Assembly: GCA_947474875.1 (NCBI GenBank) | Contig: CANJKY010000351.1 | Coordinates: forward strand, 1-5,239 | Source of the DNA: Gemmataceae bacterium | GTDB taxonomy: Bacteria > Planctomycetota > Planctomycetia > Gemmatales > Gemmataceae | DNA length: 5,239 bases | Reading direction: 5' to 3' | Shown: one piece after another, positions 1 to 5,223 of the stretch | How positions within the stretch are numbered: the first letter of the stretch is position 1 | How the letters are laid out: each line of letters opens with the position of its first letter | The notes under the pieces: generated by a model | Seen by the model: only the letters and a program-made list of their open reading frames with translations | Databases searched by the model: none | Told to the model about the DNA's origin: nothing | Translations under genes and position numbers: made by a program

Positions 1-132
1 AGCGGGTACTCGGCCGACAGCCTGGCCGGCACCGATGGCAGCCTCGGCCTGCTGCCCAAGCCGTACCGCCCGACCGAACTGCTGGCCGCCGTGTCCGCCG
101 CCGTCAACGGCCAGCCCGTCATCGCCGGGTGA
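1..132 (+). CDS. Response-regulator receiver domain, C-terminal end (partial; probably hybrid histidine kinase)
   Basis: The gene enters from the left edge, and only its last 43 residues plus a TGA stop at 130-132 are present. The reading begins SGYSADSLAG and continues to LLPKPYRPTELLAAV. This fits the end of a CheY-like receiver domain: the small hydroxyl residue of the [ST]GY segment (residue 1 here), then the near-invariant Lys of the Lys-Pro dipeptide (residue 20, codon 58-60), then the final amphipathic helix with ELL. Receiver domains accept a phosphoryl group on an Asp that lies upstream of this window. The protein stops about ten residues after the last helix, so the receiver is the C-terminal module. 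That is usual for hybrid sensor kinases, but a stand-alone response regulator is equally possible from this fragment. The KPYRPxELL wording is what I associate with hybrid kinases. Confidence 0.85.
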   Translation, partial: SGYSADSLAGTDGSLGLLPKPYRPTELLAAVSAAVNGQPVIAG

Positions 133-389
133 GACTTCACGACGAGGGTGGGTCGCCGCACCCGCACCAACTCGAATTCAGATTCGCACGACCAATCTGC
201 CCGCTCAAAAACAGCAGGTTATAGGGTCGCACCGACTGAATATCGTTGACCGACGCACATCCGGGCGATACTCTGCCCAACCAGTCACCGCGCCAGACTG
301 ACCGTTACCGTGCCGGGTACACTCCCGCTCGCCCGGGGTGCGTGCGGGCCGCCCCGCCGGCTCTGCTCGGCAACACAGGGGGTTCGACT
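133..389. other. Intergenic spacer with small hairpins and a possible promoter
   Basis: This 257-bp spacer lies between the receiver-domain gene and the small membrane protein gene. It is less GC-rich than its surroundings around 165-250. It holds two short stem-loops: GGGTG 146-150 with CACCC 159-163, and CGAAT 173-177 with ATTCG 182-186 around a TCAG loop. Neither is followed by a T run, so they are weak terminator candidates at best. Open frames cross the spacer in two phases, but they look like GC-driven shadows: they have no ribosome site and their compositions are Pro/Arg/Ser/Thr-rich. Confidence 0.5.
246..272 (+). promoter_or_regulatory. Possible sigma70-type promoter upstream of the small membrane protein gene
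   Basis: TTGACC at 246-251 matches five of six bases of the -35 consensus. GATACT at 267-272 matches four of six bases of the -10 consensus. The spacer is 15 nt, shorter than the ideal 17. The pair lies about 120 nt upstream of the ATG at 390. This is a pattern match only, and chance occurrence is quite possible. Confidence 0.22.
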
Positions 390-716
390 ATGAGCGGCCC
401 GGCGGAACCGGATCTGATCAAGGTCACCGAGATCTTCCTGGTCCCCAGCAGTTTCCTCGTGGCCGCGCTCGGGACCGCGGACACCAACCCCCACCGCACG
501 AGTGTGTCCTTGATCGGGCTGGTCGTCAGCTGGTTGTGGTGGGTGTGCAGCCGGGAGGCGCTGGCCGAGAAGCGGTCGTCCGACGCCGCGGCCGGAACGG
601 CCTCACACTCCCGGCGGGTCCGCATCATGTCGTGGTTACCGATCTTCTTCGTCTGCTGCTGGGCGGTGTCGGTCGTCGCACACGCGATCCTGTGGAATCG
701 GCCGCTGGGTCACTAA
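390..716 (+). CDS. Small membrane protein of unknown function
   Basis: This encodes a 108-residue protein that I do not recognise. The ATG at 390 is chosen because AGGGGG at 377-382 sits 7 nt upstream as a good ribosome site. The frame stays open back to a TTG at 246, but that upstream part looks like low-complexity shadow. Residues 36-54 (SVSLIGLVVSWLWWVC) and 80-102 (MSWLPIFFVCCWAVSVVAHA) are clear membrane helices. Residues 14-30 are also hydrophobic and could be a third helix or an amphipathic segment. The connecting loop at 55-79 carries most of the positive charge (EKRSS... RRVR), so it is probably cytoplasmic, which would place both ends of a two-helix protein outside. Cys residues occur in both helices (WVC, FVCC), which suits membrane burial as well as any metal or redox role. 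It could share a transcript with the DUF1254 gene 72 bp downstream. No function is assigned. Confidence 0.72.
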   Translation: MSGPAEPDLIKVTEIFLVPSSFLVAALGTADTNPHRTSVSLIGLVVSWLWWVCSREALAEKRSSDAAAGTASHSRRVRIMSWLPIFFVCCWAVSVVAHAILWNRPLGH

Positions 717-775
717 CGGGTGGCCAACACGTCTCGGCCGTGAGGGCCGCGAGTGAGGTCGAGGGTCTACCAACA

Positions 776-788
776 CCTGGAGTATCGC
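776..788 (+). promoter_or_regulatory. Ribosome binding site deciding the DUF1254 start
   Basis: TGGAG at 778-782 lies 6 nt before the ATG at 789. An in-frame GTG at 753 would add twelve residues (starting MRSRVYQHLEYR) ahead of an otherwise textbook signal peptide, and it lacks a ribosome site. The ATG at 789 is therefore preferred. Confidence 0.65.
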
Positions 789-2195
789 ATGAAGTCGCTC
801 TCACCGTGGCTGGCCGCCCTGGCCGTCGGGACCGTCGCACTGTCGGGCGGTCCGGCCGCCGCCCAGGAACCGGCGAACGAGAAGGACGCAACCGCCCTCG
901 GCATCGACGCCTACGTGTACGGCTACCCGCTGGTGACGATGGAGATGACCCGGCGGGTGATGACCAACGTGGCCGCGCCGAAAGGGACGCACGCCCCGAT
1001 GGGCCAGTTCGTACTCATGCGGAAGTACCCGGACGCCTCGTTCGCGGACGTCACCGCCCCGAACGCGGACACCCTGTACTCGACCGCCTGGCTGGACCTC
1101 GCCAAGGAGCCGTACGTCCTCAGCCTGCCGGACATGGCCGACCGCTACTTCCTCATGCCGATGCTCAGCGGCTGGACGGACGTGTTCGAAGTGCCCGGGA
1201 AGCGGACCACCGGCACCAAGGCGCAGGCGTATGCGATCACCGGGCCCGGTTGGAAGGGGAAACTGCCCGAGGGGGTGAAGGAACTTAAGGCACCCACCAA
1301 CATGGTGTGGATCCTCGGCCGCACCTACTGCACCGGCACGCCCGAGGACTACAAGGCGTGCCACGCGGTCATGGACAAGTACGACCTCCGGCCGCTCAGC
1401 GCGTTCGGCAAACCGTACACACCGCCCGCCGGCACGGTCGACCCGGCCGTCGACACGAAGACCCCGGTCCGCGATCAGGTCCACAAGCTGGACGCGATCG
1501 CCTACTTCACCCTCCTGGCCAAGCTGATGAAGGACAACCCGCCGGCCAAGGCGGACGCCCCGATGGTCGAAAAGCTGACCCGGATCGGTCTGGTGCCGGG
1601 CAAGGAATTCGACGTGAGCAAGCTGCCGGCCGCCGCCGCCAAGGCCATCCCCGAGCTGGCCCAGAAGAAGATCCTGGGGCACTACCAGACGGCCGGCGCG
1701 CTCATCAACGGGTGGACGTTCACCACCAAGGCCGGTCTGTACGGCACCGACTACCTGCAGCGGGCGTTCATTACGGCGATCGGCCTTGGCGCCAACCGCC
1801 CCCAAGACGCCGTGTACCCCACCTCGGACGTGGACGCCGACGGCAAGCCGTACAGCGGGGCGAAAAGGTACGTGGTGCATTTCGAAAAGGGGCAGACTCC
1901 GCCGGCCGACGCCTTCTGGTCGATCACCATGTACAACGCCGCCTACTTCTTCGTGGACAACCCGCTGAACAAGTACACGGTCAGCCCGCGGAACAACCTG
2001 ACGTACAACCCCGACGGGTCGCTCGACCTGTACATCCAGAACGAGTCGCCGGGCAAGGACAAGGAGGCGAACTGGCTGCCCGCCCCCAAGGGCAAGTTCG
2101 TCCTGATGATGCGGCTGTACTGGCCGAAGGAGAACGCCCCGTCGATCATCGACGGCACGTGGAAGCCGCCGGCGGTGAAGCCGGTCGGCAAGTGA
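789..2195 (+). CDS. Exported DUF1254/DUF1214 domain protein
   Basis: This encodes a 468-residue protein with a Sec signal peptide at residues 1-25 (positively charged start MKSLSPW, hydrophobic core, AAA just before Q26), so the mature protein should act outside the cytoplasm. Residues about 40-200 match DUF1254 (PF06863): AYVYGYPLV at 41-49, the region around ADVTAPNADTLYSTAWLDL at 86-104, and DRYFLMPMLSGWTDVF at 118-133. The later NMVWILGRTYCTGTPEDY precedes a linker helix. Residues about 335-450 match DUF1214 (PF06742): ANRPQDAVYP, YVVHFEKGQTPPADAFWS, SITMYN, DGSLDLYIQNESPGKDK and NWLPAPKGKFVLMMRLYWP. The two-domain order and length of about 450-480 are normal for the family, so the gene looks intact. 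The family is widespread, has solved structures and usually carries no agreed enzymatic function; I do not assign one. Cys181 and Cys191 are the only cysteines I see and could form a disulfide in the periplasm. A terminator follows the gene directly. Confidence 0.93.
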   Translation: MKSLSPWLAALAVGTVALSGGPAAAQEPANEKDATALGIDAYVYGYPLVTMEMTRRVMTNVAAPKGTHAPMGQFVLMRKYPDASFADVTAPNADTLYSTAWLDLAKEPYVLSLPDMADRYFLMPMLSGWTDVFEVPGKRTTGTKAQAYAITGPGWKGKLPEGVKELKAPTNMVWILGRTYCTGTPEDYKACHAVMDKYDLRPLSAFGKPYTPPAGTVDPAVDTKTPVRDQVHKLDAIAYFTLLAKLMKDNPPAKADAPMVEKLTRIGLVPGKEFDVSKLPAAAAKAIPELAQKKILGHYQTAGALINGWTFTTKAGLYGTDYLQRAFITAIGLGANRPQDAVYPTSDVDADGKPYSGAKRYVVHFEKGQTPPADAFWSITMYNAAYFFVDNPLNKYTVSPRNNLTYNPDGSLDLYIQNESPGKDKEANWLPAPKGKFVLMMRLYWPKENAPSIIDGTWKPPAVKPVGK

Positions 2196-2202
2196 CGGCA
2201 CT

Positions 2203-2238
2203 CGCCCGGACGCACCCCCGCCGGGCGGAGATTTTGTT
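2203..2238 (+). terminator. Intrinsic terminator after the DUF1254 gene
   Basis: A perfect 7-bp GC stem, CGCCCGG at 2203-2209 with CCGGGCG at 2221-2227, encloses an 11-nt loop. It begins 7 nt after the stop codon and is followed by ATTTTGTT at 2231-2238. The T run starts 4 nt after the stem and is interrupted by a G, so it is somewhat imperfect. Position and shape still fit Rho-independent termination, and it would separate this transcript from the DUF4239 gene. Confidence 0.55.
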
Positions 2239-2284
2239 AGAAGAAACGACCCGATGTGGGGGGTGTATTCCGCATTTCCCGTTT

Positions 2285-2316
2285 CCGGCGTGCCACCCCG
2301 AAGGGGTGGACGTCGG
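2285..2316. repeat. Strong 14-bp hairpin (inverted repeat) in the spacer before the DUF4239 gene
   Basis: CCACCCC at 2293-2299 and GGGGTGG at 2303-2309 pair perfectly around a GAA triloop. The stem extends outward: CCGGCGT at 2285-2291 pairs with ACGTCGG at 2310-2316, with one G:T wobble (2288:2313) and a single bulged G at 2292. That makes 14 pairs in total. No T run follows on the + strand, and the sequence leaving it on the - strand is only mildly T-poor and A/G-rich, so it is not a standard terminator in either direction. It starts 90 nt after the DUF1254 stop and ends 68 nt before the DUF4239 ATG. It could be an RNA structure in the leader of the DUF4239 mRNA, a transcript-end stabiliser, or a copy of an interspersed palindromic element. 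Confidence 0.75.
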
Positions 2317-2330
2317 CCGCCTACTCGACG

Positions 2331-2375
2331 GGCGAGCGGAGCGGGGTTCATGAATCCAGTTCCGCGAGCGGGGGC
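2331..2375 (+). repeat. Two copies of the CGAGCGG word, with a TTCATGAA palindrome between them
   Basis: GGCGAGCGG at 2331-2339 and CGAGCGGGGG at 2365-2374 lie either side of the perfect 8-bp palindrome TTCATGAA (2347-2354). The second copy also supplies the G-rich stretch nearest to the DUF4239 start (10 nt before the ATG), so it may double as a weak ribosome site. The same word recurs in two later spacers of this window. Confidence 0.45.
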
Positions 2376-2384
2376 ATCGGCGTC

Positions 2385-3143
2385 ATGAGTTCGCTAGCGA
2401 TCGCGTGCGTGATGTTCGGGTGCGTGCTGGCGAGCACCCTGGCGGCGTCGTGGATCGCCCGGCGGTTGCCAGAGCACCACATCAGCGGCGATTCCCGGGA
2501 CGTCGTCAAGCTCGGGCTGGGGGTGATCGGGACGTTGACCGCACTCGTCCTCGGGCTGCTCGTCTCCGCGACCAAGGGGACTTACGACGCTCAAAGCGGC
2601 ACGGTCAAGGAAGTGGCCGCCGACCTAGCGGCACTCGACCGGGTGATGGCCCGGTACGGCCCGGAGACCGGCGACGCTCGGGCCCGGTTGCGGGTGCTCG
2701 CCCAGGCCGTACACGACCAGTTCTGGCCCCGTGCCGGCAGCCCGATCGAGTTCACCGGGGGGCAGTCGCGGGAAGCCGGGGAGGGTCTCTTCGAGGCGGT
2801 CGCGGCGCTCGACCCGCGGACCGACGCGCAACGTCTGCTGAAGACACGGGCCCAGGATACGCTGGTCGGGTTTGTGCGGGTCCGCCAGCGACTCGCGGTC
2901 AACAGCGAGCGTTCGATCCCGCCGCCCCTGCTGGTGGTGCTCGGGGTCTGGCAGGCCGTCCTGTTCGCCGGGTTCGGCCTTCTCGCCCCCCGGAACGCGA
3001 CCACTTTCGCCTTCCTGGTAGTCTGTGTGCTGTCCGTGTCGGGTGCCCTATTCCTGGTGCTGGAACTCGACCGGCCGTTCGATGGGATGATCCGTGTGCC
3101 TGACACGCCACTCCGGTCGGTGATCTCGCACCTGGGAGAGTGA
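2385..3143 (+). CDS. DUF4239 (bestrophin-like domain) integral membrane protein
   Basis: This encodes a 252-residue protein. The ATG at 2385 is chosen because it starts directly before the first membrane helix. The preceding in-frame region back to a GTG at 2256 passes through the hairpin spacer and is unlikely to be coding. Predicted helices are at about residues 3-25, 42-63, 181-201 and 206-228, with a soluble, partly helical segment at 64-180 between the two pairs. DUF4239 hallmarks are plain: VLGLLVSATKGTYDAQSG (55-72), ADLAALDRVMARYGPE (79-94), the SERSIPPPLLVVLGVWQ region (174-190), FGLLAPRNATT (197-207) and ALFLVLELDRPFDGMI (221-236). The usual motif near the end is, as I recall it, ELDQPFxG, so D229-R230 is a small departure. 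These proteins are annotated as bestrophin-like by helix arrangement; ion-channel activity is not established for this family as far as I know. It sits in its own spacer-bounded unit, and I infer no partner from the neighbours. Confidence 0.9.
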   Translation: MSSLAIACVMFGCVLASTLAASWIARRLPEHHISGDSRDVVKLGLGVIGTLTALVLGLLVSATKGTYDAQSGTVKEVAADLAALDRVMARYGPETGDARARLRVLAQAVHDQFWPRAGSPIEFTGGQSREAGEGLFEAVAALDPRTDAQRLLKTRAQDTLVGFVRVRQRLAVNSERSIPPPLLVVLGVWQAVLFAGFGLLAPRNATTFAFLVVCVLSVSGALFLVLELDRPFDGMIRVPDTPLRSVISHLGE

Positions 3144-3290
3144 CGGCAGGGGTGGAGTAATCGGCCGAGCGGACCGCCCACTCCAGAAGACCGCGGCGGC
3201 AGGTAGAGATTCCCAGGTTACAACTTCACCGCTCCCCCAGCGGCCGAGCGGGGGTGTTCGGCGGCGGAAGATTGCCTCTACGGAGATCGC
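3144..3290. other. Spacer with an 11-bp direct repeat and imperfect hairpins
   Basis: CGGCCGAGCGG occurs at 3162-3172 and again at 3241-3251. The first copy sits inside an imperfect stem-loop: TGGAGT 3153-3158 pairs with ACTCCA 3180-3185, and CGG 3162-3164 pairs with CCG 3174-3176. It begins 10 nt after the DUF4239 stop, with no T run behind it. The second copy can pair with upstream CACCGCTC (3227-3234): GCTC with GAGC 3246-3249 and CACC with GGTG 3253-3256, with a three-base bulge. Either structure might mark the end of the previous transcript or lie in the leader of the next gene. Confidence 0.4.
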
Positions 3291-3698
3291 ATGAACACAG
3301 ACCTGATCGTCGAGGCCGCCCGTGACACGCTCGCCGGGACGGCCCCGTTCCCGGAGGTCGTTGCCAAACTCATCGCCGCAGGGGTGGAGTACTACCACGT
3401 CGATTACGTCGGCCTGCGGACGACGTACTACGGCCCTGGCGGCGGTGCGGTCGTGACCCCGATCACCTTCGAAGGCCTGCCCCCGGTCGGGACCGCGTTC
3501 GACCCCGCGGCCCTGCGCGCGGCGATCGCAGACAGCCAACGGCACGGCCAGACCTTCCGTGAGTTCAGTCGCCGCGCAATGCTGGCAGGCGTGCAGGGCT
3601 ACTTCGCCTTCCTCCGCGGCAGGCGTGTCACCTATTGGGGGCGAGCCGGCGACCAGCACACCGAGTGGTTCCCAGGGGCAGCCCCGGCTCAGTCGTGA
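3291..3698 (+). CDS. DUF1398 family protein (YbcV-like)
   Basis: This encodes a 135-residue soluble protein with no signal peptide or membrane segment, so it is presumably cytoplasmic. The start is firm: GGAG at 3282-3285 is 5 nt before the ATG. The central AAGVEYYHVDYVGLRTTYYGPGG (residues 29-51) matches the DUF1398 (PF07166) pattern of a Gly-Val followed by YHVD and an aromatic-rich strand. The C-terminal part repeats the theme with LAGVQGYFAFLRGRRVTYWGRAGDQHTEWFP (residues 98-128). The length is typical of the family. The family includes E. coli YbcV, as I recall, and has no established function. The first half (residues 1-30) is helical and contains the TAPFPEVVAKL segment seen in relatives. 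There are upstream and downstream spacers of 147 and 232 bp, so it is probably transcribed alone. Confidence 0.85.
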   Translation: MNTDLIVEAARDTLAGTAPFPEVVAKLIAAGVEYYHVDYVGLRTTYYGPGGGAVVTPITFEGLPPVGTAFDPAALRAAIADSQRHGQTFREFSRRAMLAGVQGYFAFLRGRRVTYWGRAGDQHTEWFPGAAPAQS

Positions 3699-3930
3699 CT
3701 CACGCACCTCAGTTGCCACCCCCCGTTCCGCTCAACAGTCGGGGCCGCAGGCAGCGCTATCGCCGCAAGTCGTTGGTCGGCAAGGCATGTTCCGAAAATC
3801 GGCTCATCTTCCAGGATGGGGTGTGCATCAACTCCCCGAATCGAACCGGCGTCGGCGGCTCGCCTTCCCACCCCATCGCCGAGTTTGGTAATCTTTACAA
3901 CTCACCCGCACCGCCACGGACGGCGTCGTC
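3699..3930. other. Spacer upstream of the polymerase/ligase gene, with a 9-bp inverted repeat
   Basis: This 232-bp stretch has no credible gene. Frames that cross it are shadows with no ribosome site. GATGGGGTG at 3815-3823 and CACCCCATC at 3869-3877 form a perfect 9-bp inverted repeat separated by 45 nt. The region between contains further self-complementary GC bits (for example CCG and CGG around 3846-3856). It ends in the most AT-rich stretch of the area, at 3884-3903. It reads as a leader/promoter region rather than a gene. Confidence 0.5.
3865..3894 (+). promoter_or_regulatory. Possible promoter before the O-antigen ligase-like gene
   Basis: TAATCT at 3889-3894 resembles a -10 box and sits in a locally AT-rich patch 36 nt before the ATG. 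TTCCCA at 3865-3870 is a weak -35 candidate at 18 nt spacing. The placement directly before a long gene after a 190-bp gap supports a promoter here more than the -35 match does. Confidence 0.3.
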
Positions 3931-5223
3931 ATGCACTTCCTGCTGATCGGCTACATGTTCCTGTTCATCGACCGGCCGTTCGAGGTGTGGCCGTGGCTCG
4001 GCGATCTGCACGTCGAGCGGGTGTACATGCTGTTCACGCTGGCGGTGTGGCTGGTGTACCCCGGCAAGCGGTGGCTGCCCAACCCGCAGCACTGGGCGTA
4101 CGCCGCGTTCGCCGCCGCCGTCGTCGGCTGCTGGGCCATGTCCCCGTGGATGGAGCAGGCCCAGCCGAAGGTGGAGGACTGGTTCAAGATCGTCGTCTTC
4201 TACGGCCTGCTGGTGACGACCGTGCATGACGAGAAGGGGCTGAAGCGGATGGTGGTCGGGTTTCTGGCGGTAATGGCCCTGTACCTGTTGCACTCGTTCC
4301 GCGAGTTCCTGGGCGGGAAGCACACGTTCCGCATGGGCATCGTCCGCATGGTGGGGGTGGACACCACCCTCGGCGACCCGAACAGCTTCGGGGCGAGCAT
4401 CCTGTTCGCGCTGCCGATGGTGGCGGCGCTGTGGCGGAGCGGGTTCGCCGGGAAGTGGGGCAAGCTGGCGCTCGCCGGGTACACCGGCCTGTCGGCGATG
4501 TGCATCCTGCTGACGGGCTCGCGGGGGTCGCTGATCGGGCTGGTGGTGTGGGGGCTGATCGTCATCCTCGGCCACCGCCGGCGGTGGCTGTGGCTGTCGC
4601 TGGCTCTGGCCGGAGCGCCGGTGGCGTTCGTGGCCCTGCCGGACTCGTTGCAGAACCGGTTCGAGACGATCGTCAACCCGGACGTGGGGCCGGAGAACGC
4701 GAAGACGTCCGGCGAGGGGCGGATTCAGGGCCTCATCATGGGGTTCGACCTGTGGGGGAAGAACCCGCTGTCCGGCGTCGGGCCGGGGGCGTGGCGGCCG
4801 GCGACGAAGGCGGACATCGAGTCGCACAGCCTGTACGGACAACTGCTCGGCGAGATGGGCACGGCCGGGGCGGTGACGTTCGCGGCGGTGGTTGGCTGCT
4901 TCCTGTGGAACTTCCGGCGGGTGCGGGCGATCCGCAAAACGCACCCGGAGTGGCGGACCGAGCTGGTGGGTCAGGTGCCGTCGGCGGTGGCGGTGTCCCT
5001 GTTCCTGCTGCTGTTCATGGGGTTCTTCGGGCACAACCTGTTCCGGTTCACCTGGCTGTGGTACGGCGGGTTCCTGATCGTCGCCCGGCACTGTCTGGAG
5101 CGGCGGGTGCGGGAGGAGCAGTACGCCCCGGTGGTGTGGGACGAGACGGTGGAAGTGGACGAGCCGGCCGCAGAACGGGAGGCGATCCCGGCCGGGTGGA
5201 CGTGGCACGGCCAGCACGGCTAA
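3931..5223 (+). CDS. O-antigen ligase/polymerase-family (Wzy_C) polytopic membrane protein
   Basis: This encodes a 430-residue inner-membrane protein with about eleven or twelve helices. ATG 3931 is the first start after an in-frame stop at 3889; the ribosome site is weak (GGACGG at 3918-3923). Family signatures (PF04932, WaaL/Wzy type) are in the right order: GDPNSFG at 148-154, LLTGSRGSLIGL at 193-204, a loop at about 237-305 between helices, NPLSGVGPG at 278-286, ESHSLYGQLLGEMGTAGA at 297-314, and a final GFFGHNLFRF helix at 364-373. In characterised members the Arg after the GS motif (here R198) and a His in the large periplasmic loop (here H299) are important for transferring undecaprenyl-linked glycans; both are present. 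The role is thus probably polymerising or attaching a surface polysaccharide, or glycosylating proteins. The substrate is unknown because no glycosyltransferase, flippase or length regulator is in the window. The tail after 390 is acidic and soluble. Some relatives are mislabelled bicarbonate transporter IctB; I prefer the glycan role. Confidence 0.88.
   Translation: MHFLLIGYMFLFIDRPFEVWPWLGDLHVERVYMLFTLAVWLVYPGKRWLPNPQHWAYAAFAAAVVGCWAMSPWMEQAQPKVEDWFKIVVFYGLLVTTVHDEKGLKRMVVGFLAVMALYLLHSFREFLGGKHTFRMGIVRMVGVDTTLGDPNSFGASILFALPMVAALWRSGFAGKWGKLALAGYTGLSAMCILLTGSRGSLIGLVVWGLIVILGHRRRWLWLSLALAGAPVAFVALPDSLQNRFETIVNPDVGPENAKTSGEGRIQGLIMGFDLWGKNPLSGVGPGAWRPATKADIESHSLYGQLLGEMGTAGAVTFAAVVGCFLWNFRRVRAIRKTHPEWRTELVGQVPSAVAVSLFLLLFMGFFGHNLFRFTWLWYGGFLIVARHCLERRVREEQYAPVVWDETVEVDEPAAEREAIPAGWTWHGQHG

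Noticed and set aside
35..301. Frame of 88 codons overlapping the receiver-domain end and the following spacer
   Set aside because: It overlaps the real receiver frame, and its Pro/Ser/Arg-rich product looks like shadow coding.
733..753. Stem-loop with CTC-GGCC arms between the small membrane protein and DUF1254 genes
   Set aside because: The stem is short with a two-base bulge and no T run, so I do not call it a terminator.
338..1288. Frame of 316 codons overlapping the small membrane protein and the start of the DUF1254 gene
   Set aside because: It is Arg/Gly-rich with no motif, and it conflicts with two better-supported genes that have ribosome sites.
801..2351. Long open frame on the - strand (516 codons) across the DUF1254 gene
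   Set aside because: It is antisense to a gene with clear family motifs. Its product is Arg/Gly/Val/His-rich low-complexity sequence, as expected from the high-GC third positions of the real gene.
3048..3719. Minus-strand frame of 223 codons over the DUF1398 gene and its spacer
   Set aside because: It has no recognisable domain, is antisense to a gene with family motifs, and has no convincing ribosome site at its start.
3559..3946. Two short + frames (110 and 103 codons) running through the spacer before the polymerase/ligase gene
   Set aside because: Both begin inside the DUF1398 gene out of frame, are Ser/Pro/Arg-rich without motifs, and lack ribosome sites.
3895..5217. Long open frame on the - strand (440 codons) across the polymerase/ligase gene
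   Set aside because: The product is rich in His, Arg, Gln and Pro with no domain, and it mirrors the + strand gene throughout. It is a GC-bias shadow.
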